From Guyanagaster necrorhizus (taxonomy: Eukaryota > Basidiomycota > Agaricomycetes > Agaricales > Physalacriaceae), in contig NW_025064892.1 in NCBI RefSeq assembly GCF_019112545.1, forward strand, positions 973,921-1,037,920: 64,000 bases of DNA, written 5' to 3'. Of this stretch, positions 47,913-58,019 are shown one piece after another. Position 1 is the first letter of the stretch. Every line of letters starts with the position of its first letter. The notes below the pieces were generated by a model, which made no database searches, had not been told where the DNA came from, and saw only the letters and a list, made by a program, of their open reading frames with translations. The translations under genes and the position numbers were made by a program.

Positions 47913-50024
47913 TTAATCATCTTCCGTAGCATTAGTGAAATGCAGATCCTGCTTATCTTTGGCCTCAGCATTCTTCCTGTCTCTTTCCAGCCTGGAGAGC
48001 TCTTGTCGCCAGAGAGCAGACACTTCCTCCTCTATGACACCATCAGATACCAATGTCTCTGATGCTCCAATACCCATGCCTCTCAGGACTTCCTCGGGCC
48101 AAACACCTGCAGCAAGTCGGACGTTCCCAGATACGACATTCTTTGGCATACCCTGCATAAAGGATGTGCTCCTGGTAAACGAGTGCTTGCCCCCTTTAGA
48201 TCTATGGACGAACATCATGGATACCAAGCCAAAACCTTCCAACATACTGACAACATCTCCAAATTCGCTGCGGGACACAGGCACGAAAACATTGCTGTCA
48301 CTGCGTCTTAAGACAGCAGAATAGAAAACATGTAACTGGGACGTCTCTACACTTGGCACTACTGAAAGACGTGGCGATGACTGAGAACGCTTAGTAGGTG
48401 ACGACGAAGTAGACGTCGTAAGAGGTAATCCAGCGTCCGTCCGTTTCGAAGACAGAAGGACCGAAAGAAGCACGAGTCGCGCTTGGAGACCCAAGGACCT
48501 GACCTTGGTGGCAATTTCGCTGCTACATGACCGTGCAGTTGCCGAGGACGCGGCGGGTGACGACACCTTGTTCAATGGACCATGCGCCTTGAGGGCCCCA
48601 AGAATATGTGCGGGTGTAACAGAAAAACCCAAAGAGGATTGAACGCCCTTGGATGTATCCGGCGTCACAGCAATATCAATGGCTCCCCGCAAAATCTCGA
48701 AGAGACTTCGTACGTCCCCTGTCAACGCAGCGACTTTCTTCGTCAACAATGCAAGAGGTGCGGCAGGAAGTAGCTTCTGGGCTTCCTCGGCAGATTCGGC
48801 GTCGTACAGGGGAGCCAGTCGTGCCTGAACAATCAGTAAGAGCTGCGCAGGTGTATAAGGAGGGAAGTGGAGTGTCTGCACAGATGAAGAGAATGAGGCT
48901 GTCGATGATGTAAGAGTGTGAGTGTTGGCAATGCCGATGACGCATAGGGCAAAGGAATTGCATGCGGGAAGGGAGAACACGGCCGATAAGGACTGTGAGG
49001 TGGCGGCTATATGATCCAACTCGTCTAATACCAGAAGGCTATGGTAGAGATGAGTCATTGCTAAAGAAAGAGGTAATAAACCGACATACCATTTGTTGTC
49101 AAGACTGGACAAAATATCTTCTAGGGTCTCCCTCCCCTTCCCTTTTCCCTTAATAATCTTCCTGGACCGTTTCCGTTTGGAGGGCCCTAGAAGTTCCTCG
49201 GACAGTCGCTCCCACAAAGCTTCAACATTTTCAAGGGCCATGCAGTTCACCGTAACGACCTTCATCCCGTCCAAGCTGGTACCAAGAGATTGGATGAGAG
49301 AATTGACGAGGGCTGTCTTTCCTGTGCCAGGCGACCCGGAAATGTACAGACTAGACCATTGATCTCTGCTGTGGGAAGTCGCAGGACATGTGGTAATGAA
49401 ATCTCGGATAACTGAGCGTTCCCTCTCGCGCCCTGGCATATCGCCTATACAATCGCATGTAGCACGAAGCAAGGCGCGAGCTCGGGCATGAATAGGTAAA
49501 AGTGAGGGAGGGGTAGGTGGTGGTGTTGATATGATTAATTGTGCTATGGGCGTTGAAGGAGGAATCAACGACGATGTAGATGCGCGCCTCTCTGGCAGCA
49601 CTAGACGAAGTGGCAGAATTAAGAACACGGAAAACAGAGAGGAAAGAGTGGACGCACATGGCCGACGGCGCGACGAAGCAATAGCAGCTTCAGTCGATGT
49701 CCTCCTGAGGGCACGCGCAGCTCTGACTGAGATTGGTGATGATGAATACACGTTGACCGCCTGAATGAGATACGGGGGAATATTTTCCTTGTTGTCGTCG
49801 CCATCGAGTATGGTTTTTGTCGTCTTGGGGCGTTTGGGATTGGGAGTCGGGACTGGTGTCTGCAGCTGCTCGCAGTTCGAGGGTGACGACAGCTCACTAC
49901 GATGAGTGCGCTTGCCAAGGATCGATAGCTGCATTGAGCGTGGGGTCTGCATCGCCGTCGATGTCGATGTTGGTGGTAGTAGAGAGTGCTCTGCCAAACA
50001 AAACATTTTGACATTTGCATTCAA
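47913..50024 (-). CDS. CDC6: Cdc6-type replication licensing AAA+ ATPase
   Basis: Loads the MCM helicase with ORC and Cdt1 at origins in G1; nuclear. The open frame is 703 codons, but two 3n, stop-free introns are very likely: 49,601-49,657 (57 nt, GTGCGT..TAG) and 49,039-49,089 (51 nt, GTATGT..TAG), leaving about 667 residues. Visible: N-terminal regulatory tail with Thr-Pro sites and a basic PKRPK, a KEN box (NKENIPP, 49,782-49,790), Walker A GSPGTGKTALV (Lys codon at 49,317-49,319), Walker B LLVLDELDHI (49,023) exactly at the second intron border, sensor 1 IGIANTH, sensor 2 LTGDVRSLFEILR, and a C-terminal winged-helix region. The start is uncertain: the ATG at 50,024 is close to the promoter boxes; ATGs at 50,006 or 49,952 are alternatives. 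Normal CG content. Confidence 0.92.
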   Translation of the reverse strand: MNANVKMFCLAEHSLLPPTSTSTAMQTPRSMQLSILGKRTHRSELSSPSNCEQLQTPVPTPNPKRPKTTKTILDGDDNKENIPPYLIQAVNVYSSSPISVRAARALRRTSTEAAIASSRRRPCASTLSSLFSVFLILPLRLVLPERRASTSSLIPPSTPIAQLIISTPPPTPPSLLPIHARARALLRATCDCIGDMPGRERERSVIRDFITTCPATSHSRDQWSSLYISGSPGTGKTALVNSLIQSLGTSLDGMKVVTVNCMALENVEALWERLSEELLGPSKRKRSRKIIKGKGKGRETLEDILSSLDNKWYVGLLPLSLAMTHLYHSLLVLDELDHIAATSQSLSAVFSLPACNSFALCVIGIANTHTLTSSTASFSSSVQTLHFPPYTPAQLLLIVQARLAPLYDAESAEEAQKLLPAAPLALLTKKVAALTGDVRSLFEILRGAIDIAVTPDTSKGVQSSLGFSVTPAHILGALKAHGPLNKVSSPAASSATARSCSSEIATKVRSLGLQARLVLLSVLLSSKRTDAGLPLTTSTSSSPTKRSQSSPRLSVVPSVETSQLHVFYSAVLRRSDSNVFVPVSRSEFGDVVSMLEGFGLVSMMFVHRSKGGKHSFTRSTSFMQGMPKNVVSGNVRLAAGVWPEEVLRGMGIGASETLVSDGVIEEEVSALWRQELSRLERDRKNAEAKDKQDLHFTNATEDD

Positions 50025-50118
50025 TCTCCGCCATCACCATCCGTAAATAACGCGAGACGCGACGCGTAGAGCACGTGTCTGGCGTGATGGTCACGTCCTT
50101 TTCCTTCTGGCGACTGCC
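50025..50118. promoter_or_regulatory. Shared CDC6/SPO11 promoter with clustered MCB boxes
   Basis: 94 bp between the two start codons. Three overlapping MluI-cell-cycle-box cores: ACGCGA (50,050-50,055), ACGCGA (50,057-50,062) and ACGCGT (50,062-50,067), followed by an E-box CACGTG (50,072-50,077). ACGCGT is the binding site of MBF, which drives G1/S genes in yeasts, including the fission yeast Cdc6 orthologue cdc18. That binding here is inferred. Confidence 0.6.
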
Positions 50119-52109
50119 ATGGACTCCCAAATACTCGCCAGTGAAGACGTAGAAATAGAGGAAGACGACGAACTTGGGTACGTATCAGTTTTCGAAGCCT
50201 CTGATTTAGTCCAAGACATCTTTCAGATCGCCGGACGCGATTCAAGCAATGGAAAACATGGCAATATCCTTCCTGAAGCAGTTGGACCAAGTGTTCGACG
50301 ACGAGAGCTCCTCAGAAGATGACTCTCCTAGGAAAATGAGCTCCATAATCAGACTGCAGCTGGCTGATAGGATCAAACGCACGCAACTCGGGTATAGCAC
50401 AGCGGCACCACTCAAGATCGGCACACTGATTCGTCCATTCAGGATCACAGACACGAAATACATCTCTTATCCACGAAAATGTACCATGGGCAGTGCACGG
50501 CCGTTTGGTATGTCCCTCTGTCTCTATGCTCTATACCACGCCAACTCGGGCCCTCCCAGCCCAGCTCTTCCACGTCCTTGATAGCATGCATGAATCCGTT
50601 GTTAGCAGCGTTCCTGTTACCAAGCGGTATTTGAGCATCTCATCGCAAGTGCTTCCATTCAAAGGTCTTGTAGCGATATCTACTACAAGGACGTACCGCT
50701 GTTGAAGACTCAGCGAGTCGTTGACAACGTTCGTGTATAGTCCTTGTCATCAACTGAGTACATCTCCAATCCACAGCTCGTCGATGACCTTGCTGCCACA
50801 TTCGACCTCGAAAGATCCCAACTTAACGTCGTACGTCCCGCAAACAATCCTGACCTATCAAAGTGACGACTTCTACTCCAAGCGAGCCACGTCAAAAGGA
50901 CTAATTTGCAGTTCATCCCTGACATTCCATCTCAATAGCGGAACCACTCTGTGTCCTAGTGATACCGACGTAGGATGCATCGCCAGAAATTCCCAAACCT
51001 GCTGACCTTCCGAATACAGGGATTTCTGATACCCGTTGGCGAAGACATCCAGACGTTCAGTTTGACAGAAGAGATATCATGGGTCCTCATTGTTGAGAAA
51101 GATGTATGTGTGTTTTTCCTCGCCGTATCTTAGAGGCCTATCCATCCCATCTAGGCCATATTTCAACATCTATGTCGCTTTCAGCTAACCAAACACCCAT
51201 CTGTACCGGGACGAGGCTTGATGATCACCGTCAAGATTTTTTCTCAACTTTCATCTCTCGCCTTTCGCTGAATGTCACTCACTGTAGGGTAAAGGATACC
51301 CCGACATGGCCACACGCCACCTGGTCAAAACACTCTCAGACAACCTACCTTCAAGGTCCGAATTTTTGCGTGCCCCTAGAGCCAAGCTTTGAACCCTTCA
51401 GTCATTTAGTGTCCCTATCATGGCGTTAGTCGACGGCGATGCCTTTGGTATCGACATCTTATCTGTTTACAAATACGGAAGCCGTGCTCTTCAGCACGAA
51501 AATTTCAAGCTCGCTGCTGAACGTATCAAATGGCTCGGCCTGTGGTCGAGTGAGCTAGCGCCGTTCGTCAGCTCTGAATCGTGGATTTTGCAAATGCTAA
51601 TATCTGGAACTAGTCTGGGTATCGACCGCGACGCGCTCATTCCTATCAGCAAACATGATGAGAAGAAGGTCTGTTCTACATCCTAGTATGTCTCCTTTGC
51701 CTTTGTAACTTTTACTGAAGGCATTCGAGATGCTCCGCCGCCCGACGAATATACCGAAGAAATGGAGGTTCGCTCATCAATCAGTGTATTCGCGTTCTAA
51801 CGACTTCTGACAAGCCATTCCGTTCATAGGAAAGAGCTCATGCATATGCTTCACAGTCGTCGGAAAGCTGAGATAGAGATCCTCTACACCGGCAACGCAG
51901 ACGCTTCTCCTGCCAGTGCAACTTTTCCTGGTGTTTCTTCTAACGACCCGAGCGAGACTCCTACAGCTGCCTCTGGTTGTTCTTTTCCCGAGCTTGCTCC
52001 AGACCATCTTCCTCGTTCCTCAGGTCCTTCAATCAACTTACATCCACCTCTTCTCCAATATTTGATCACCAAGATTACGAGCTTCGTATCTTCCGCAAAC
52101 AATTCATAA
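50119..52109 (+). CDS. SPO11: Spo11 meiotic DNA double-strand-break protein (TopoVI-A-like)
   Basis: Makes the breaks that start meiotic recombination; nuclear. My model has 14 exons and 437 codons: 50119-50177, 50227-50391, 50443-50507, 50560-50626, 50674-50728, 50777-50830, 50883-50969, 51020-51103, 51155-51229, 51288-51355, 51410-51562, 51614-51668, 51721-51767, 51830-52109. Introns are 47-62 nt, GT..AG; those at 50392-50442 and 51563-51613 are 3n and least certain. Domains: winged helix with the catalytic Tyr in RDIYYKDV (Tyr123), the conserved PVTKR before it, then a Toprim fold with Glu210 in VLIVEKD and D268-x-D270 in LVDGDAFGIDILSVYKYGS, and the C-terminal ISKHDEKK and HSRRKAEIEIL blocks. 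The last ~80 residues are Ser/Pro-rich and not typical. All catalytic residues are present, so it is probably functional. Confidence 0.92.
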
Positions 52110-52954
52110 TGTGACTTCTTATAGCTGCTGCTTATTCTACCTACTTTGCTTCTCTGCCGAACGGCTGATGGAATGTAATATCTGGGGTCTCGGTGATGGA
52201 GCTTCGTGGTTTTTGCCGTTGAATATCCTGAAAACAGAGAACACAACTTCGCTTGCATATGATACTCCTGGCTTCAGTTGAGACCTCGTAGAATCGAGAT
52301 GGTCCCCATGTAATTGGACAGACAATAGGATCCACAAGGTGTCCATATAATCAGAACCTTTTCGGCAGTCCTCTGGTGGCTAGGACTCACCTGCTCATAT
52401 CATGGATCTCTTTACATTCAATATCATTGTTGGAGGTGCTGCCTTGGCATTTCAATAGCCAATACAACTCTGATTCTTTGAATTTTTACCTTGAGGCTAA
52501 GGAAGAGCATTCTTTCATGATGTCACATTCATCAGACTTGAAAGTCATGGGCAGTGATGCAGTTCTGTTTTTGTGCCATCTGTGTCATGGGCATGGATAT
52601 GTTACTGTATTGTGGCACCTTCTTGTCTATCATTGGTGGCTAATATGATGCTTTGAAGTGCAAAATTCACTGGCTATTATTAGGCAAATGAAAATTTAAT
52701 GGTCATATGCTTTATATTTGACATTATTACACTAAAGCTACCTTTTATTTTTAGATGAATGCCACAGGATCTAATGCATTGAATGCATTCTTCAAGCTAG
52801 GAATAGATGCTTGAACCAGTGTTATACTCAAGTCATCTTCTGATCAACCAACTAACCATCTGGAATTTAGCCAAGATAAAAGATCCTACTCTATTCCTGG
52901 ATGTCTTGGCACTCAATCTGCACTGTCAAGAATGTCTGATTCTAACACAAGTTA
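52110..52954. other. SPO11 downstream region and transition to CG-poor DNA
   Basis: No convincing gene. CG dinucleotides are still common to about 52,365, then nearly vanish up to the pogo copy at 52,955. An open frame of 90 codons at 52,376-52,648 has no recognisable similarity and is probably chance. Confidence 0.5.
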
Positions 52955-53237
52955 CAGTTGACTATCTCACAATGCATGATGTCAAAATGCACAATTCTGA
53001 CTTTGCATATAGATTAGGCTGGAATGCAGTTGGAGAGCAGAGAAATAGACTAGAAATGCATATCACATAATGCATATGGTTTTAGTTAGGAATATGCATT
53101 GTCAGATCAAAAATTGTAGTAAGCCAATATAACATTGTGCATATATTAGAACAATAAAGAACATAATTTGTTTGTATAGACTATGACAAACACACAAAAA
53201 ATTATTGTAAAGCAGTACAGCCTATATCTCTATAAAC

Positions 53238-55255
53238 ATGCCTCCTGAACCAACATGAAAACCACATGCTAAACCTGGAAATCCATATAAGCATACAAAA
53301 CAGAAGAAGAAAGTCTCAATGTACACATCATTGGCTCAGCCTCCAAAGCAGATCTCCTGCCCACATCTCACAACAGGAGACTGGCTCATAGTATTCAAAC
53401 ATGTTGATAATCATCCTTCCCATTGACATGCTGACATTGTGGCAATTTTGCAAACTGAAGGGAAGATGCACTGCTCTTTACCCAATCAACTCTTTCACAC
53501 AAACTGGCATCTCATACAAAAATCAAACAGTGTGCAAACAAGAACCCTAATATACTATCATCCAAAAAGTCTTGCATTATCATCTGATCTGATGTGAAGC
53601 ATGCTGTTGCATCCTGGTATCAGAATATGCAGCTCCAAGATGAGACTGTGACTGGTGCAATGCTGATAGAGAAGTGAAATCAGATTGAAAATCTGATGAA
53701 TATTCCAGAGAATCAGTGTTTGAAAGAAGAGAGATGGTTGAGGTCATTCTGTAAGACATGGAAGATTCAGAAGGTTCAGCAGCATGGAGAAGCAGGCTCA
53801 GTGGATATGGTGGCAGTGGAAAAAGAATGTGTGTGCCTTCACAGCATTATAGTGAAATATGCAATGCAGGACAGATGGAATATTGATGAATCTGGTCTTA
53901 TCATCTTTGCCATCCTAGATCATACCTTGGCATCTGGTCCTATGAGTGGATGGAAACAGGACAAGTTCCACATCACCATATGTTTTGCTGTGAATGCAGA
54001 TGGGAGTGAGCAAATGCCAGTTGTTTTCATTGGAAAGTTAAAGCAACTGCAGTGTTTCAAAAAAAAGAGTCCAACAGTAATGAGATTCTATTATCAGAAT
54101 AACAAGAAGGTCTGGATAATGAGTGAAATATTTACAGAGTGGATGAAGATGTTTGATTTAAAGATGAAAAAGGAGATGTGGCAGATTCTGCTGACTTTGG
54201 ACAACTTTTGAGGGCATTCTATCACTTATACACTCTATAACACAAAGCTGGAGTTCTTTGAATCTAATATGACTTTATATGTCCAGCCCCTAGATGCTGG
54301 TATTATCCACTGCTTCAAGACATATTATCAGAATGCTATATGTATTTGTACACTTGATCTTGATGATCTTGGAGAGTCTGAAATCTTCAAGCTTGATCTC
54401 CTTGAAGCTATAACTATTGCTTGTGATGCTTGGGCAAATGTCAGCAGTGAAACAATAGCAAACTGCTGGAAACATGCNNNNNNNNNNNNNNNNNNNNNNN
54501 NNNNNNNNNNNNNNNNNNNNNNNNNNNNNNNNNNNNNNNNNNNNNNNNNNNNNNNNNNNNNNNNNNNNNNNNNNNNNNNNNNNNNNNNNNNNNNNNNNNN
54601 NNNNNNNNNNNNNNNNNNNNNNNNNNNNNNNNNNNNNNNNNNNNNNNNNNNNNNNNNNNNNNNNNNNNNNNNNNNNNNNNNNNNNNNNNNNNNNNNNNNN
54701 NNNNNNNNNNNNNNNNNNNNNNNNNNNNNNNNNNNNNNNNNNNNNNNNNNNNNNNNNNNNNNNNNNNNNNNNNNNNNNNNNNNNNNNNNNNNNNNNNNNN
54801 NNNNNNNNNNNNNNNNNNNNNNNNNNNNNNNNNNNNNNNNNNNNNNNNNNNNNNNNNNNNNNNNNNNNNNNNNNNNNNNNNNNNNNNNNNNNNNNNNNNN
54901 NNNNNNNNNNNNNNNNNNNNNNNNNNNNNNNNNNNNNNNNNNNNNNNNNNNNNNNNNNNNNNNNNNNNNNNNNNNNNNNNNNNNNNNNNNNNNNNNNNNN
55001 NNAAGAGGAGGGTGAGAAAGAACAGACCTTAATAACTACAAGGGAAGGATTTGAGCTTATTCAAAAGCTGGAGGCATTTTATGTTTCACAAGGTGACTAG
55101 AGTGGATTAGTACCACAGCTGAGGAAGTTGAAAGAAGCATTATTCAAGAAGATGCATGGAAAGCTAACCCAAAAGCCACTGACAGCATTTTGGGGCAACA
55201 ATGACATTGTCATATATGTTACATGTCACATCACATGCTATTTTGGTTCTGAATA
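53238..55255 (+). pseudogene. Pogo-type transposase, copy 2 (contains assembly gap)
   Basis: Starts at ATG 53,238, equivalent to copy 1. A one-base deletion near 53,443 shifts the frame in the N-terminal domain; from 53,696 the frame is open for 171 codons through the first catalytic Asp (WNIDESGLII, 53,878), where copy 1 has a stop. The second Asp (LTLDNF, then TGA and GHS) is near 54,200 and the third (QPLDAGIIHCFKTYY) near 54,290; Pro is kept here where copy 1 has Leu. Sequence is unknown at 54,478-55,002. The end is the acidic and EGFELIQKLEAF part; the normal stop is mutated. Inactive. Confidence 0.85.
54478..55002. other. Assembly gap (525 N)
   Basis: All bases are N. It lies inside a transposon with a near-identical copy 19 kb away, a classic cause of a scaffold gap. 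Open frames that cross it are artefacts. Confidence 0.99.
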
Positions 55256-55317
55256 AATCTATAAGTGCATATGGTTTTGGTGTCTCCTGACTATATGCAT
55301 TGCAAGATAGTCAACTG

Positions 55318-56607
55318 TAGTTTGTTCTGAGTTGATATTCTTTCTTAGACTGTATCTCTACTGCCATGGGTGTGCCTGCAGTAGACATCTGAGATGCCTG
55401 ACCAATGTTATTAGCTTATCAGTATCTGTTCTATGTGTGATGTATATTTTCACCCATTTCTCAGTGCTTAAGACATGAGGCTGGAAATACCATGCATCCT
55501 TCAGCTACCAGCAAAGGTTTGGCTTCATAGAAATGCACTTGATTTTATGTTTATAATGAATAGAAAATTCTGAAGAGAATTATTGAGTGTGTTTGTGTTT
55601 AGAATGCATAATCTAAGAGTTGATTATCACACATTCTTACAACAGCACCAACAACTAAAAGACTCTAATCTCATATAATCAGTGCCAATATCAAAGCTGG
55701 TGTTTGTAGGATCTATTTGACTGTTGGAAAAAGATGGCTAGGCCTTTGTGGCATCTAAGACATTATTGACACTAGTCTTCTTTTGTGACTATGAGGACCA
55801 ATTTCTGAATGTACACTTAAGAGTTTTATTCTTACAGGTTAAAACAAGGCTAATACATAATTAGGAAACAGTATTTCTGTTCTGCATGTGTCACTTTCTA
55901 TTAGCATATAAGTCAGCTGTTTTTTTACATATAGCTCAAATTCAAGAGGACTTGAAACTTGTGTCTCATATATCATAGAATAAGTGAAGATGTTGGTCAA
56001 AGGAAAATTCTACAGTTTAGACTGTTTAAGGAGTTCAGATAAGAAATTTTCTTTTCTGATAAAGCACTATTGATTATAAATGTCTATTAAGGATACTTGA
56101 GCCATTAAAGTAACATTGGCCTTTGAAAATGCTTTAAAATACAGTCTCTGAAAAATCATGTTAAGCATGATATGAAACTAATCTTTCATTCAAAATAGAG
56201 ATCCAAAGACACTAGTAACAACTGTAAGTACATAGTTTAGCTCTTCTATCTAATATTTGGATGAGCAGTGAGTTGGAACTATAGTCTGCACTAATGTTGA
56301 TAGTCTCTTGTGTCTTATATATGGTGATGACTATACTTATCTAATTATTTTGATCTGATTATATATATAACTGTTATAATTTTAGCACCTAAATCATGCT
56401 CAGCCAAAGTTTAGTAAGCTGATGCTTAGAAATCCTGATGAATCCTGACAGGATCACTCTCAGCTATGGAGAAACCTTGTAGAAGCTGCATGACACATAG
56501 TATAGGATCAGGAGTATTGTCATTAGACAATAAGTAGTTGGTCTGAGACAATGGCTTAGTTTGACACAGCTAAGACTTTTCTATATATTATTTAAGTCAG
56601 TAGTATA
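55318..56607. other. AT-rich region with no recognised feature
   Basis: About 1.3 kb between pogo copy 2 and A5. No open frame above 60 codons, no repeat I could match within the window, CG nearly absent. Possibly old transposon remains. Confidence 0.5.
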
Positions 56608-57099
56608 TGTTATGTGTATGCTGCCAGCCTCCGTGTCACCTCAACCAACCGCGAATCCAATCACACCACCCACCGGACTCCAACCGCTTCCCATTATCTA
56701 CTAATTTTATTTCACCAGTATCATTTCACATCCATATTTCACATTGTAATATCTAGACCCCGAACTCAGTAACGAATACCGACACCGAAACCCAATGGAA
56801 TCCGACTCGGAATTAGCTACCATTAGTATATAAAGCCATGTACATCATTGTAGCTACTCAGTTCGAATATCAACTTGGATAAGCTATCTACACTTTGTAC
56901 TCACCCCTCCCTATCTTATCCATCGGATTCCGCTCTGAAGGATACTCCTGTTCACTTCTCTGACAGAACTCTATTCTGTCCATCCAGATCCTTAGGCTCT
57001 GACTCAAAGGTGATGTTGCTAATAGCTTCATCAATGCCCACGCACTCTGCTGGACTCCGCACATGCACTCAAGCCCACTCGATTGGCACGTTCCTAATA
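56608..57099 (+). repeat. A5 5' LTR
   Basis: 492 bp, TGTTATGTGTATGCTG to GTTCCTAATA. TATATAAA at 56,827-56,834; 33 bp downstream is AGTTCGAATAT (56,860-56,870), the expected transcript start. It has intact CG sites (CCGCGAATCC, AATACCGACACCG) that are decayed in the A2 LTR. Confidence 0.92.
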
Positions 57100-57101
57100 G
57101 T

Positions 57102-57112
57102 ATATTCAAACT
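57102..57112 (+). other. A5 primer-binding site, probably self-primed
   Basis: ATATTCAAACT, two bases after the LTR, is complementary to AGTTCGAATAT in the LTR (56,860-56,870) with one mismatch, a CG-to-CA change in the primer site. No tRNA-like TGG. Confidence 0.6.
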
Positions 57113-57138
57113 CAAACCCTTGAGTCAAAAATTTTATC

Positions 57139-58005
57139 ATGTCCACCATATTTATCAAACCCACAGAGACCGATTCTGAACAAAGGCAGCCCATCCATCC
57201 AAACATGTTTTCCATGGAAGACATTCCAGCCTCTGTCTCAAAGGAACAACCAGGCCTGTTCAGATCAGCCTCCAGTGGGGGACAACCTTCCCATAGGGAA
57301 ACCTACAATCACTCTAGCTTCACTGCCCGCTAACCTAATTACAACAATTCCCCTAACTCTTTCGATGCCACCAGCATCCCAACCAACAGGGCCTGACAGG
57401 CCAGCCTGATGTATGGTGCCCAAACCGACCCCCCAATAGACCCCTTATCCCTGGGCAACAACCATGAGAATCCAGACAGCCCAGACTCAGAGGGCAGAGA
57501 TGAAGACACCCCTACTCATACTCCTATCTGACAGAAACCAGCTGGCAATCCACCAAACCCTTTCCCAGGTGGACCAGAGGGACCAGGAGGACCAGGAGGA
57601 CCAGATGGTCCCAATGGCCCAGGCAGCACCAACGGCCCCACAGGAAGTAACAATCCAAACCAGCAGAATATGTTCCTAGAATTCATGAACCTGTTACAAG
57701 GAGTCTCTGCCTCCCTCAACAACCCTAAACCAGCCACTGTCCATACCAAGGTCAAGAAACCAGAACCATTTGATGGCTCTGACCCTCGCAAACTGAAGGC
57801 TTTCATTGTCTCCCTTCAGTTGAACTTTAATGACAGACCTACCACGTTTGCAATAGATGCTAACAAAGTTAACTATGCCATTTCATTCCTGGCTGGCACC
57901 ATGCTCAACTGGTTTGAACCAGACATTCTTGCCTCTGCCAAGGAGCGTGCAGCAGAGGTTGACACTGCTCCCATGGAACTGGCCCCAATGGAGTTAGAAA
58001 ACTAG
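57139..58005 (+). pseudogene. A5 gag
   Basis: Capsid region in one frame from ATG 57,139 to TAG 58,003, broken by three stops (two are TGA in the context of a lost CGA). The N-terminal part is disordered, with a Gly/Pro-rich repeat (57,555-57,640; GGPEGPGGPGGPDG). Then comes the gypsy gag core: VKKPEPFDGSDPRKLKAFIV (57,745) and NYAISFLAGTMLNWFEPDIL (57,870), typical of the Retrotrans_gag fold. The end has a short Pro/Met repeat (APMELAPMELE). A small number of changes separates it from an open frame. Confidence 0.85.
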
Positions 58006-58019
58006 GAAGCAACCCTGTT

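Larger units (their letters stand above)
52955..55317 (+). mobile_element. Pogo/Tigger-type DNA transposon, copy 2
   Basis: Same family as 33,648-36,044. TA on both sides (52,953-52,954 and 55,318-55,319) and the same inverted repeat CAGTTGACTATCT. It is highly similar to copy 1 along its length. The middle is an assembly gap of 525 N; copy 1 has 557 bp in that place, so the gap length is realistic and the element is probably complete. Confidence 0.93.

Noticed and set aside
47935..50020. Several open frames of 60-130 codons on both strands inside CDC6
   Set aside because: All overlap the CDC6 frame with its AAA+ motifs and have no motifs of their own; high GC lowers stop frequency.
54269..55100. 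Long open frames of 208-248 codons
   Set aside because: They are open only because 525 N bases are translated as X.
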